A stretch of DNA of 55,360 bases from Planctomycetaceae bacterium (GTDB lineage: Bacteria; Planctomycetota; Planctomycetia; Planctomycetales; Planctomycetaceae). The translations under genes and the position numbers were made by a program. Position 1 is the first letter of the stretch, and each line of letters begins with the position of its first letter. This document shows, piece after piece, positions 43,651 through 52,425 of this stretch. Where the stretch lies: assembly GCA_019636285.1 (NCBI GenBank), contig JAHBXV010000041.1, positions 1-55,360 of the forward strand, read 5' to 3'. Under the pieces are notes generated by a model. That model did no database searches. It was not told where the DNA came from and was given only the letters and a program-made list of their open reading frames with translations.

Positions 43651-44493
43651 TCAATCGTTCGCCAGACGCTCGCGGTTCGACCAATGACCAGAAGGGTCGC
43701 TGCCTCGCACCCAGACTCCCTTCTGGTTCCAGTCCATGTGAGCCCGCACGTCGGCGGACGCATACCGCAACGTCAGCCCGCAGCGCCGACGATCGGACTC
43801 GTTGGCTTCGGAGCCATGCAGCAAAAGGTCGGAATGGATCGAGAACTCCCCGGCCTTGAGGCAGTCGTCGACGAAGGTGCCGTATTGCTCCACGTTGTCG
43901 ATGGTCTGGTTCAGCACGTTGTGCTCGGCCGAGTCGCTGGGGCGAAAGGTCATGTGGCCGTGGTGGTGTGAACCAGCAACAAACCGCATGCACGCGTTCC
44001 GCACGTCGGCGTCATCAATCGCGAGCCAGACCGTCACGGCGCGCGAGGGGGTCAACGGCCAATAGCTGGCGTCCTGATGCCACGCGACCTTTTTGCCGTC
44101 GTGGGGCATCTTGCAGAAAAAGTGCGAACCCCAACCAATCACGTTCGGGCCAATCAGATCGTTGACGGCGGCGACGATCCGCTGCTCGCAGAGAATGTCC
44201 CAGACTCGGCCATACTTGAGGTGAGCCGAGCTGATGGAATAGCTGTCGCCTCCGCTGGCGATCACTCTCGCGAGGAGGTTGTCGAAGTATTCGCGAATCG
44301 TTGCGATCTCTTCGTCGTCGAAAGCTCGCAGGCCACGGATGTAGCCCTGCTCGTTGAACTGCCGGATCTGGTCGGCGGTCAGCACGGCCGGATGGTCATT
44401 CACCGTGGGATGAAAGCGCAGATCGCGGGGAATCGAGGCCAGATCGGACTGGTCGAGAACGGCCTTGAATTCAGATTTCAGGGCAGAGGACAT
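43651..44493 (-). CDS. Phytanoyl-CoA dioxygenase (PhyH) family protein
   Basis: Fe(II)/2-oxoglutarate oxygenase. 280 residues. The Fe ligands are visible: HQD in KKVAWHQDASYWPL (about residues 136-149) and the distal His in FSIHSDLLLHGSEANESDRRRCGLTLRYA (about 212-240, key His and Arg for 2-oxoglutarate). N-terminal LTADQIRQFNEQGYIRGLRAF is the standard start helix. Substrate unknown; planctomycetes have many paralogues. Divergent from nothing close; the ScpB gene is downstream on the same strand orientation across a repeat B copy. Confidence 0.93.
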   Translation of the reverse strand: MSSALKSEFKAVLDQSDLASIPRDLRFHPTVNDHPAVLTADQIRQFNEQGYIRGLRAFDDEEIATIREYFDNLLARVIASGGDSYSISSAHLKYGRVWDILCEQRIVAAVNDLIGPNVIGWGSHFFCKMPHDGKKVAWHQDASYWPLTPSRAVTVWLAIDDADVRNACMRFVAGSHHHGHMTFRPSDSAEHNVLNQTIDNVEQYGTFVDDCLKAGEFSIHSDLLLHGSEANESDRRRCGLTLRYASADVRAHMDWNQKGVWVRGSDPSGHWSNRERLAND

Positions 44494-44640
44494 GGGTGTC
44501 GAATCCTGATCGTAGTCATCTGGGGTCGAGCGACGGTGTCACGGACCGCCACGCGGCCCAGAAATTATGCTGTCGCGTCGATCGCTCAATAACAATCCCG
44601 GTCAGGCCTCCGCAGGGTTTTTGGCGTAGGCAAGTCGTCA

Positions 44641-44725
44641 GGTGGCACGCCCTGAAGGCGCTTTGCGAAAGGGCGCGGGAGGTGTTTATTCGCCACGCCC
44701 TTCGAAGACTCAGGGCGTGCCACCC
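44641..44725. repeat. Repeat family B copy 1
   Basis: GGTGGCACGCCCTGAAGG (44641-44658) and TCAGGGCGTGCCACC (about 44710-44724) are inverted ends of an ~84-bp unit with inner arms GGGCGCGGG and CCACGCCC. Confidence 0.85.
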
Positions 44726-44757
44726 AGCTCGGCAAGTGCCTCTCGAAGAAAGCGAGA

Positions 44758-45471
44758 TCACGCGGCGGCCTGGTCGGCTGTGTCTTCTTCGGAATCGGCG
44801 GAGGGTGCCCGGACCCTGCGGCGAAGCTGTTGGGCGTTCGGCAGATCGTCGAGGGTTCCCAATCCGAATTTTTCCAGAAAGGCCCGTGTTGTCTCGTAGA
44901 GGAACGGGCGACCGAGTGAATTGTCTTCTCCAGCGATTCGCACGAGGCCCCGTTCCATCAGGTACTTGAGCATTTCGGCACAGCTCACGCCTCGGATCAC
45001 CTCCACATCGGCTCTGGTGACGGGTTGGCGATAGGCGACAATCGACAGAGTCTCGAGAGCCGGCGGCGAGAGCTTCGCCTCCTGGAGCCGATGAAAAATC
45101 TTGCCCAGCCAATCGGCCAGGCCGGGTCGGGTCAGCAGACGGTAGCCGCCGGCCACGCGTTCGATGCGAAATGCCGTTCCCCGCGCGTCATAGGCGGCGT
45201 TCAGGCGTTCGACAATCGCGGTCAGATCGCGGGAATCGACCAGCGTGGCGGCCTGAATCAGCTTTCGGGGAGAAAGCGAGCCGCTGGCCACGAGCAGGGC
45301 GGCTTCCACTCGCGCCATTTTGGGAGTTCGCCAGCCCTGACTTGCCCCGAAATCGACGATTCCCGGTTCGGCGGATTCATCAACCGGCAGCCGCCAGCGC
45401 CAGTTCGTGCTGACGGACGGCGCTGCGGACCAGGCAGTCGCATTCGGGCCGAGGCGACGTTCGCGATACAT
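44758..45471 (-). CDS. scpB: Segregation and condensation protein B
   Basis: ScpB is the kleisin-interacting winged-helix subunit of the SMC-ScpAB complex in chromosome organisation. ATG 45471 gives 237 residues. The winged-helix blocks are clear: VEAALLVASGSLSPRKLIQAA, LNAAYDARGTAFRIERVAGGYRLLTRP, LSPPALETLSIVAYRQPVTRADVEVIRGV and LVRIAGEDNSLGRPFLYETTRAFLEKFGLGTLDDLP, in family order. An N-terminal ~50-residue extension precedes the first block (WRWRLPVDESAEPG). The longer frame to 45618 runs through repeat B. scpA is not nearby. Confidence 0.93.
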   Translation of the reverse strand: MYRERRLGPNATAWSAAPSVSTNWRWRLPVDESAEPGIVDFGASQGWRTPKMARVEAALLVASGSLSPRKLIQAATLVDSRDLTAIVERLNAAYDARGTAFRIERVAGGYRLLTRPGLADWLGKIFHRLQEAKLSPPALETLSIVAYRQPVTRADVEVIRGVSCAEMLKYLMERGLVRIAGEDNSLGRPFLYETTRAFLEKFGLGTLDDLPNAQQLRRRVRAPSADSEEDTADQAAA

Positions 45472-45500
45472 GACGACAGTGAACTCCTGGCCGTAATTGT

Positions 45501-45530
45501 CTCGTTCCCAGGCTCCACCTGGGAACGCCT
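45501..45530. repeat. Short palindrome GTTCCCAGG/CCTGGGAAC
   Basis: GTTCCCAGG (about 45506-45514) and CCTGGGAAC (about 45519-45528) are inverted arms separated by CTCCA, of the type often found dispersed in planctomycete genomes. Confidence 0.6.
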
Positions 45531-45570
45531 CTTCTCGAGGCTCTGCCTCAGCCGTCGCAGAGGAGGTGGA

Positions 45571-45655
45571 GGGTGGCACGCCCTGAAGGCTTTGCGAAGG
45601 GGCGTGGTGGCTGTTCATTCACCACGCCCTTCGAAGCCTCAGGGCGCGCCACCCG
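45571..45655. repeat. Repeat family B copy 2
   Basis: GGGTGGCACGCCCTGAAGGC at the left and TCAGGGCGCGCCACCC at the right, with CCACGCCCTTCGAAGCC inside. It includes the start of the longest frame of scpB. Confidence 0.85.
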
Positions 45656-45718
45656 AACATTCATCCAAGACAAAGCACCGGTTTGTCTCGCTCCTAAGCC
45701 TGGAAGCAAGAACGTCAA

Positions 45719-46522
45719 TCAGCGCGAGGCCGTCTGCGCGATCGTGGCTTCAATCTGATCGAGAACTTTTTCCACCGCTTTGAGCGGTTCGCTGGCTTCG
45801 GCTTCGAAGTGATACGAGACCCGTGGTTCGTTCGACATGGTGTACGAGCAGACAAACAGGAATTGTCCGGCCCGAGCACCCGGTTCCAGGCGGAACGTGC
45901 GAATTTCCAACGCATTCAAGCGTTCGACCGCGGATTGCCAGGTGAGCGAGGGTATCCCGGAAGCGACAGCCGCGCTGCCTCGTGGCGGCAGGACTTTGTT
46001 CGGAACCGAGCCGGGTCTCGCGGCTCCGTCATTCCGTCGATAGGGCTGCATCTGGCTGGCCGCCATGGCCCGAGCGGCGTCGTCGGTAAAGACAGCTTGT
46101 TGCATGGCGGCCGGGTTCGCGGCAGCGGCTCCGGCAAACGGATCAGCGACGTTTGTCGCAAGCGTTTGTTCGGCGGAACTGTCCCACGGGCCAGCCGGCG
46201 CGGCCTGCGTGGCGACGGGTGCAGTCGTGTTGCCCCACTTGCCCGGCCGTGCTTCCGTGCGGCTATCAATGGCCCGGGTGCCTGAATTCTCGTTGAACGA
46301 AACGGGGACTGCGGCGCCGGAATTGGAAGGGGAGGACGCGTCGCCAAAGCCGGGAGCGTCGCCAGAGGAGGATTGATCGAAGTGTTCGTCGATCAGCAGG
46401 TCGTCCTGGCGTTGTTGAGGAGAGGCGACAACCGACGTGAATTCGGGAACCCCGAAGATCGCCAGCATCGGAACGGCCAGGATCGGGGCGAGTAGAAATA
46501 ACGATGTGAGCGTCGAGCGCAT
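45719..46522 (-). CDS. Hypothetical secreted or anchored protein
   Basis: ATG 46522, with a perfect AGGAGG 8 bp upstream, gives 267 residues. Signal peptide or anchor MRSTLTSLFLLAPILAVPML (cleavage possible after about residue 33). A low-complexity Ala/Pro/Ser/Gln stretch (about residues 40-160) leads to a C-terminal domain of about 90 residues (LTWQSAVERLNALEIRTFRLEPGARAGQFLFVC through VEKVLDQIEATIAQTA) with an alternating beta pattern. No family recognised. Confidence 0.75.
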   Translation of the reverse strand: MRSTLTSLFLLAPILAVPMLAIFGVPEFTSVVASPQQRQDDLLIDEHFDQSSSGDAPGFGDASSPSNSGAAVPVSFNENSGTRAIDSRTEARPGKWGNTTAPVATQAAPAGPWDSSAEQTLATNVADPFAGAAAANPAAMQQAVFTDDAARAMAASQMQPYRRNDGAARPGSVPNKVLPPRGSAAVASGIPSLTWQSAVERLNALEIRTFRLEPGARAGQFLFVCSYTMSNEPRVSYHFEAEASEPLKAVEKVLDQIEATIAQTASR

Positions 46523-47089
46523 GCGGACCAACCTCCTGTTGGACCCGATCGGCGGTCGCGACATCTGTCGAAACCGGGTGTACTTCCGATAGGGGGCGGA
46601 CATCCTTGTCCGTTGCTGCCGGATTCGTTCGAGAAACTAGTCGGAAAGGCTGCCAGACATAGGGTTTGGCGTGAAAACCGTTCTGACAACGCGGACGCGC
46701 CCGAGTTGTCAGAGGTGGTCGCGACTCCCACCGGTTTTACCGGGGCGTTCTAGGCGAATCGCCGGACTGCCGACAAGCCGAGTTTGTAAGAATTCCCCGT
46801 AATGTGGCGTATCTCCGCATTTCGTGACGAGTTGGCACGCGCGACTTGGGCTTGTGGACAAAGACCTCCAGCGGTTGAATACGCGATTTCCAATGCTGCA
46901 AATCGGTTAAGAAGGTGGCACGCCCTGGAAGCTTTGCGAAAGGGCGTGGGAGATGTTCATCGCCACGCCCTTCAAAGATTCAGGGCGTGCCACTCATCGT
47001 GACTTGCGCGTCGGACATGCGGGCCGACTGAGATTGCGGCTGGCGAGGGATCGTCGGGGAGTGCCGGGCGGGCGCTTCGGAGACCAGGG
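46523..47089. other. 567-bp intergenic region with repeat B copy
   Basis: Between the divergent secreted-protein gene and murA. Apart from the repeat B copy at 46914-46994 no gene, RNA or clear promoter was recognised. The CGGACATCCTTGTCCG hairpin (about 46599-46614) is another small palindrome. Confidence 0.5.
46914..46994. repeat. Repeat family B copy 3
   Basis: GGTGGCACGCCCTGGAAGC at the left, GATTCAGGGCGTGCCACT at the right, with CCACGCCCTTCAAAG inside. Third copy within 2.4 kb. Confidence 0.85.
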
Positions 47090-48472
47090 ATGGATCTGTT
47101 TGTCATTCGCGGTGGAACTCCGCTATCGGGCCGGTTGCCGGTCCGCGGTTCGAAAAATGCCGCGCTTCCCATTCTGGCCGCCTCGCTGGCTGCCGAGGGG
47201 GAAACACGCCTCGCGAATGTTCCCGCGCTGGTGGACGTCACCACGCTCTCGGCAGTGCTGCGAACATTGGGAGTCGACGTTCACCGCGATGCTGACGGCA
47301 TGCTGGTCGTGCGGTCCGAATCAAACGAACCCTGCGTCGCCGAATATGACCTGGTCCGAAAGATGCGAGCGAGCGTTTGCGTGCTGGGGCCGCTGTTGGG
47401 GCGTCGCGGAACGGCGCGTGTGTCGTTGCCTGGAGGATGCAACATCGGTCACCGGCCCATTGACCTGCACCTGCGAGGGCTCGCATCGCTCGGCGCGGAT
47501 GTCCGGCTGGAACATGGATACGTCGTCGCGACCGCGTCTTCGCTGCTGGGAGCCCAGATCGATCTCGCGGGTCCGCAGGGGAGTACGGTCACTGGAACGT
47601 GCAATGTGATGACGGCCGCCTGTTTCGCGAAAGGCCGCACGGTCATCACTTCGGCCGCGCGCGAGCCCGAGGTCGTCGATCTGGCCCACTATCTGAATGC
47701 CGGCGGTGCCCGCATCTCGGGTCTTGGAACCGATGTCGTCGAAATTGAAGGAACCGACGGCTTCGCGGGGGTCGAGCATCAGGTGATTCCCGATCGCATC
47801 GAAGCGGCCACTCTGTTGATCGCGGGTCTCATGACCGGTGGCGACGTGACGCTCGAAAATGTCGTCCCGACGCATCTGACCGCGGTGCTCGACATTTTGC
47901 GGCAGATGGGGGCCTTCGTCGAAATTCGCGGGGCGACGATTCACGTCCATGCAGCCGGCCCTCTTTCGAGCGTCTCGTTTGTTGCCGAGCCCTATCCGGG
48001 AATTCCGACCGATGTCCAGGCCCAGCTCACGGCCCTGCTGACGCTGGCCCGGGGGAAAGCCGAGGTCGTTGATCGCGTGTTTCCAGACCGTTTCCTCCAT
48101 CTGCCCGAACTGGCCCGCATGGGAGCCGACGTTCGCCGCGCGGAAGGGGGAGCCCACGTGTTCGGAGTCAAATCGCTGAGTGCCGCGCCGGTGATGGCTT
48201 CCGACCTGCGGGCTTCCGCCGCGCTCCTGCTGGCTGCCCTCTCGGCGGAGGGGGATTCGATTCTGCGTCGCGTCTATCACCTCGACCGGGGCTACGAACG
48301 TCTGGAAGAGCGTCTGGCCGCCGTGGGAGGACAGATTCGACGGCTGACCGAAGCCGAACTGAGTAACTGTCGGCCCGAAGAACTCTTCTCAGACCACGCT
48401 CCGGTCCGCGAACCTCACTTCGCCGTGACGTCTCCGAAGAGTCGTGGATCGCGCCGCGAACAGAGCCTGTGA
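47090..48472 (+). CDS. murA: UDP-N-acetylglucosamine 1-carboxyvinyltransferase
   Basis: MurA makes the first committed peptidoglycan precursor from UDP-GlcNAc and phosphoenolpyruvate. 460 residues from ATG 47090. Conserved features: S21-K22-N23 in GSKNAALPILAAS, the catalytic Cys117 in SLPGGCNIGHRPIDLHL (the Cys fosfomycin attacks), and RASAALLLAAL with LDRGYERLEERL near the end. Full length with a C-terminal extension of about 30 residues (HFAVTSPKSRGSRREQSL). Planctomycetes do make peptidoglycan, consistent with this. Monocistronic. Confidence 0.96.
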   Translation: MDLFVIRGGTPLSGRLPVRGSKNAALPILAASLAAEGETRLANVPALVDVTTLSAVLRTLGVDVHRDADGMLVVRSESNEPCVAEYDLVRKMRASVCVLGPLLGRRGTARVSLPGGCNIGHRPIDLHLRGLASLGADVRLEHGYVVATASSLLGAQIDLAGPQGSTVTGTCNVMTAACFAKGRTVITSAAREPEVVDLAHYLNAGGARISGLGTDVVEIEGTDGFAGVEHQVIPDRIEAATLLIAGLMTGGDVTLENVVPTHLTAVLDILRQMGAFVEIRGATIHVHAAGPLSSVSFVAEPYPGIPTDVQAQLTALLTLARGKAEVVDRVFPDRFLHLPELARMGADVRRAEGGAHVFGVKSLSAAPVMASDLRASAALLLAALSAEGDSILRRVYHLDRGYERLEERLAAVGGQIRRLTEAELSNCRPEELFSDHAPVREPHFAVTSPKSRGSRREQSL

Positions 48473-48574
48473 GACGTGCACGATAGGTGTGCGTTCCAAC
48501 GCTTTGCGGTATTCTTTCGATCACGGCGGGGCGGTGGCTCGCATTGCGGGCGTTGAGATAAGAGGAAACGGCGG

Positions 48575-49591
48575 ATGACTCGGGTCGCGATTCTTGGGGG
48601 GACCGGCTACACGGCCCTGGAACTGGTCAAGATTCTGCTGAATCATCCGCGCGTGACGGTCACAGCGATGACCAGCCGGACCGAGACCGCTCCGCTGGAG
48701 CAGATACACCCCTCGCTGACCGGCCGTCTCAATCTTTCGCTCGAAAATCTGTCTCCGGCTCAACTGGCCGAGCGAGCCGACCTGGTCTTCTGCTGCCTCC
48801 CGCATGTGGCCAGCATGGAAGCGGTGCCCGGCCTGCTGGCAGCCGGCCTCAGAGTGGTTGACCTGAGTGCCGACTACCGGCTGAACGACGCCGCGGTGTA
48901 TGCGAGTTGGTACGGCCATGCCCACACGGACCCTGGACGACTCACCACAACGGTCTACGGGTTGCCCGAACTCTTCGCGGATCAGATTCCGGGTCAGGAT
49001 CTGATCGCCAACCCCGGCTGTTACACGAGTACCTCGATCCTGGGTCTGGCGCCGCTATTGTGCCGGAAGCTGATCGAACCGCGGGGCATCATCATCAACG
49101 CGGCCAGCGGTGTTTCCGGAGCGGGGCGAACTCCCAAGACCAACCTACTGTACGCGGAGTGCAACGAAAATTTCGTCGCCTATGGCGTGGGGTCGCATCG
49201 GCACCAGCCTGAAATTGAACAAGTGTTGTCGACGGCCAGCGGCCAAGCGGTCGACGTGATCTTTACGCCGCACCTGGCCCCGATGGACCGGGGGATTTGT
49301 GCCACGATGTACGCGACCCCGACGCGGCATGTCTCGCAGGTCGAACTGCTGGAAGTCTGCCGCGAGTTTTATGCGGGCAAGCCTTTCGTGCGGGTTGTGG
49401 ACCGGCTGCCCGCCACCAAAGACACGGCTTATACGAACTTCTTCGACATGACGGTTCGCGTGGTGAAAGACCGCGTGCTGGTGCTGGCTGCGCTCGACAA
49501 CCTCATCAAAGGAGCGAGCGGCGTGGCCGTGCAAAACATGAACTTAATGTGCGGCTATCCCGAAACGATGGGATTGCTGCCACAAGGGTGA
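48575..49591 (+). CDS. argC: N-acetyl-gamma-glutamyl-phosphate reductase
   Basis: ArgC reduces N-acetylglutamyl phosphate in arginine synthesis. 338 residues from ATG 48575 with AAGAGGAAA 9-17 bp upstream. Nucleotide-binding [14 protein letters not shown] (4-17), catalytic Cys149 in NPGCYTS, the [14 protein letters not shown] block (about 173-186), and the terminal [20 protein letters not shown] are present. Full length. The small membrane gene at 49639 follows after 47 bp on the same strand. Confidence 0.96.
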   Translation: MTRVAILGGTGYTALELVKILLNHPRVTVTAMTSRTETAPLEQIHPSLTGRLNLSLENLSPAQLAERADLVFCCLPHVASMEAVPGLLAAGLRVVDLSADYRLNDAAVYASWYGHAHTDPGRLTTTVYGLPELFADQIPGQDLIANPGCYTSTSILGLAPLLCRKLIEPRGIIINAASGVSGAGRTPKTNLLYAECNENFVAYGVGSHRHQPEIEQVLSTASGQAVDVIFTPHLAPMDRGICATMYATPTRHVSQVELLEVCREFYAGKPFVRVVDRLPATKDTAYTNFFDMTVRVVKDRVLVLAALDNLIKGASGVAVQNMNLMCGYPETMGLLPQG

Positions 49592-49638
49592 ATCGCCGTT
49601 TGTTTCCGGACGTTCGCTCGCGAGGCAAGGACTGCTCC

Positions 49639-49989
49639 ATGCTCGTCTGGCTGGGAACAACGCTGGCAGCCCTCGCGGTGATTCTTTGTGGTGTTTCGCG
49701 CGGGCGCGCGATGATCTTTGACGGCCTGCTGATCGGCTGGCTGGGCCTTTTGCTGATGGCGGTGGAACTGCCGCAGCAGACTAGCGTCGCCTGGGGGCTC
49801 CTTGCTCTGGGAGGCATCGGCCTTGCCGCCGTCGCGTTCGGGACGGACGTTCATCTGTCCGCGCGGCTGCCGGGCGATGACTTGTGTGAACGGGATGGCG
49901 AGTCGGCCTCGACGGATCGTTCCTCGTCGATCTGGATCGGCCGCTTCGTCATGTTTGCCAGTCGCTCCACCCAGGAGCCGCCACGGTGA
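49639..49989 (+). CDS. Small membrane protein, NuoK-like in size and topology
   Basis: 116 residues from ATG 49639, overlapping the following gene by 4 bp (GTGA at 49986). The first ~75 residues form three hydrophobic segments (about 3-20, 25-42, 48-66), followed by a hydrophilic 50-residue tail. Topology, the Arg-containing loop after the first segment (SRGRAM) and its position before a NuoL relative resemble NuoK of complex I. The membrane Glu of NuoK are not seen. Relationship to NuoK is inferred. Confidence 0.55.
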   Translation: MLVWLGTTLAALAVILCGVSRGRAMIFDGLLIGWLGLLLMAVELPQQTSVAWGLLALGGIGLAAVAFGTDVHLSARLPGDDLCERDGESASTDRSSSIWIGRFVMFASRSTQEPPR

Positions 49990-51755
49990 TCGACTGGAGC
50001 GGCGCTCTTCTGCCAGCCGTGCTTCTGCTTCCGGTCGCGGGGCTGGTGATTGGCATTGTCTGGCGTTCGGCACGAGTCGGCATCGCATGGGTCACGACTG
50101 CACTCTGGTTACTGGTTCTCGTGGCCGTCGTCGCGCGGACTCCCGCAGTCGGCGCATCCGCCGGTCTGGTCTGGGAGAGGCCCATTCTCTTGTTGGATGT
50201 GCCGGGGGTATCGACGTATGACGTCCCCTGCCGCTGGGAATTGTCCGAGCGAGGCGTTTCGTTTCTGCTGGCAATCGGACTTGCGGGTTTTGGATTGCTC
50301 TTGGCAGGGCTAGGCCGCGCCAGCGATGAAGAGGCGCGTCGCAGCAGCTTGCTGGTCCTGGCAATGCTGGGATTGTGGGCGATGCTGGTTTGCAGTACGC
50401 ACTTACTGCTGACGTGTCTGGCCTGGCTGGCGATGAATACGCTGGCCTTTGCCTGGAGACTGGCGGTAGACGATGGGCCTGCGGCCGGACGAACCGCGCG
50501 GCGGGTGTTTCTATCGAACCTGCCGGGTGACCTGGGGCTGGTCGTCGTGGTGACGGCACTCGGTGCCGCGGCCCACCTGTCGACCACGACGCTCTTCACA
50601 ACGGCTGGCTGGGAAGAGGTCGTGACGCGGTTTCCGCCTCTTTCAACGGCGCTGCTCTTTGGCCTGTGGCTGGTCATCACGTTTCGGACGGGACTATTTC
50701 CGTGGTCGACGTGGCGCGACGCGGCTGAATCCCGGCAGGCAGTGTTATCGGTAGCCACGCTGGACCTGCTGCTTCTGGCCTCGGCTCTGTGGCTGTGGAG
50801 CGAAATCGGCGAACGCGTTGCCGGCCAGGAATTGACGCGGTCGCTGATGCTGAGCCTCGGGGGGCTGACCTGCCTGTTGGGGGGGCTATGTGCCGCGAAC
50901 TCGTCGGATGGTCAACGGGCCGCGGCGTGGGGTGTCTCGTGGCAGGTTGGCTGGTCGATGGTGATGGTTTCGATATTTCACGAACCGGTCTCGGCAGGAA
51001 TTGCGCGCACCGCACTGGCGATGGGTGGAAGCGCCCTATTGGCAGTGATCGGCCAAACGAACGACGGCTGGCGACGCGCGGGCCGGTGGCTTGGCTGGCT
51101 GTCCGTGTTGGGAGTCTTGCCCATCGGCCGAAATTTCTGGATCGAGCCACTGCTGGCCGGAGACATTGGTGCGATTGTGAAAACCCCGTGGCTCGTGCTG
51201 TCGCTTGTTGGCTGGGGGGTCATGGCCCTTCAAGTGGGCAAGTGGACCCGCGAAGCCGAGCGTGAAGAAATATCCGTCGCGAGGGGAAGTCCACCGGCGG
51301 CGGTGCTGTGGTTCGCGGCCTGCCTGTTGTTGGGCTGGGGGCTCTTCGCGATGTCTTTGGGATCAGTCTCGGCGCTCATATCGGCCGCGACGGGAGGGCT
51401 GATGGGGCTGGGAGTATTGGCCGTTTCCGGTTTGGGAAGTCGGCCGGGATCGATCGCGGCGCGTCTCGTCGATTTGCCGACGGTGGGAGCGTGGGGGCGG
51501 TTGGGGCGGCAGCGGTTCGCCATCGACCAGGTCTGGTTCCTGCTGGTCAACCTACCCACCCGGATCCTTGCGCAGCTTTTGCGCTTCGGGGACTGGTTCG
51601 TCGTTGACCGTCTGGCGTTTGGATTGCCGTCATTTCTTGTTGTTCGGATGGGAACCGCCGTTCGGTTGTTGCAAACGGGGGATGCCGCCTTTTATACGTT
51701 GACGGTTGTCCTGAGCGTTGTCGTGCTGGCGCTGGTTCTGGGATTTGGCCGGTAA
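49986..51755 (+). CDS. Diverged NuoL/antiporter-like membrane protein
   Basis: 589 residues, roughly 14-16 hydrophobic segments. The mid-region matches NuoL in order: LTCLAWLAMNTLAFAWRL (143-160) at the position of FVGWEGVGLCSY, ARRVFLSNLPGDLGL (171-185) for the ARKAFLVNRVGD motif, and TFRTGLFPWSTW (232-243) for GKSAQFPLHTW. The end (IDQVWFLLVNLPTRILAQLL, then VRLLQTGDAAFYT) matches the NuoL C-terminal region. The residues expected at the active Glu, Lys and His are Leu148, Arg234 and Ser255, so ordinary proton pumping is doubtful. Translation-coupled to the gene before it. Confidence 0.75.
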   Translation: MIDWSGALLPAVLLLPVAGLVIGIVWRSARVGIAWVTTALWLLVLVAVVARTPAVGASAGLVWERPILLLDVPGVSTYDVPCRWELSERGVSFLLAIGLAGFGLLLAGLGRASDEEARRSSLLVLAMLGLWAMLVCSTHLLLTCLAWLAMNTLAFAWRLAVDDGPAAGRTARRVFLSNLPGDLGLVVVVTALGAAAHLSTTTLFTTAGWEEVVTRFPPLSTALLFGLWLVITFRTGLFPWSTWRDAAESRQAVLSVATLDLLLLASALWLWSEIGERVAGQELTRSLMLSLGGLTCLLGGLCAANSSDGQRAAAWGVSWQVGWSMVMVSIFHEPVSAGIARTALAMGGSALLAVIGQTNDGWRRAGRWLGWLSVLGVLPIGRNFWIEPLLAGDIGAIVKTPWLVLSLVGWGVMALQVGKWTREAEREEISVARGSPPAAVLWFAACLLLGWGLFAMSLGSVSALISAATGGLMGLGVLAVSGLGSRPGSIAARLVDLPTVGAWGRLGRQRFAIDQVWFLLVNLPTRILAQLLRFGDWFVVDRLAFGLPSFLVVRMGTAVRLLQTGDAAFYTLTVVLSVVVLALVLGFGR

Positions 51756-51807
51756 ACCGCGCTGTTTGACTCCAAGTCACAGATCGCCAACTGTCGGAAG
51801 AGCCTTC

Positions 51808-52368
51808 GTGAACGTCGTTCCCACCGAATTGCCCGGCCTGGTCGTCATCGAGCCCAAGGTCTTTGGCGATGCGCGCGGCTACTTCGCCGAGACCTTTCAG
51901 GCGGTCCGCTACCGCGAAGCCGGTCTTCGGCTCGACTTCGTGCAGGACAATATCTCGCGGTCGCGGAGGGGGACTTTGCGCGGGCTGCATTATCAGTTGC
52001 AGCGGCCCCAAGGAAAACTCGTCACGGTCCTCAGCGGCGCGGTCTTCGACGTCGCCGTCGATCTGCGGAGTGATTCGCCGACATTCGGCCGCTGGTTCGG
52101 CCTGGAACTGAGCGACGAAAATCATTGGCAGCTTTACGTTCCGCCGGGTTTTGCCCACGGCTTCTGCGTGCTCAGCGAGCGAGCCGACTTCTTCTACAAA
52201 TGCACCGATTACTACAATCCCGCCGACGAACAGACGCTAAAGTGGGACGACCCGACGGTGAATGTGGCCTGGCCGGACGTTGGTGAGCGGATTCTGTCCC
52301 CCAAGGATGAGGCGGGCAAACCGTGGCATGAGGCGGCCAAATACGGTCCCGGCTGGGTCGATCGCTGA
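51808..52368 (+). CDS. rfbC: dTDP-4-dehydrorhamnose 3,5-epimerase-like protein
   Basis: A GTG at 51808 (GGAAGAG 6 bp upstream) gives 186 residues. The RmlC cupin pattern is clear: GLVVIEPKVFGDARGYFAETF, FVQDNISRSRRGTLRGLHYQ with the catalytic His, KLVTVLSGAVFDVAVDLR, FAHGFCVLSERADFFYKCTDYYNP with Tyr, and GKPWHEA near the end. It is the only rhamnose-pathway gene in the window, so a sugar role other than rhamnose is possible. Confidence 0.92.
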   Translation: MNVVPTELPGLVVIEPKVFGDARGYFAETFQAVRYREAGLRLDFVQDNISRSRRGTLRGLHYQLQRPQGKLVTVLSGAVFDVAVDLRSDSPTFGRWFGLELSDENHWQLYVPPGFAHGFCVLSERADFFYKCTDYYNPADEQTLKWDDPTVNVAWPDVGERILSPKDEAGKPWHEAAKYGPGWVDR

Positions 52369-52425
52369 GCGGAATCGGGTAGGCTACGGGGGTTGCTTTC
52401 CCTCACTCCGCGAAGGACGGCCCGG

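Noticed and set aside
44641-46994. CRISPR array from the repeat B copies
   Set aside because: Repeats are 80+ bp, palindromic, far apart and lack regular spacers; no cas genes were seen.
49986-51755. Call as an ordinary complex I subunit L
   Set aside because: The expected Glu, Lys and His of the proton path read as Leu, Arg and Ser, and no other complex I gene is present, so the function is left open.
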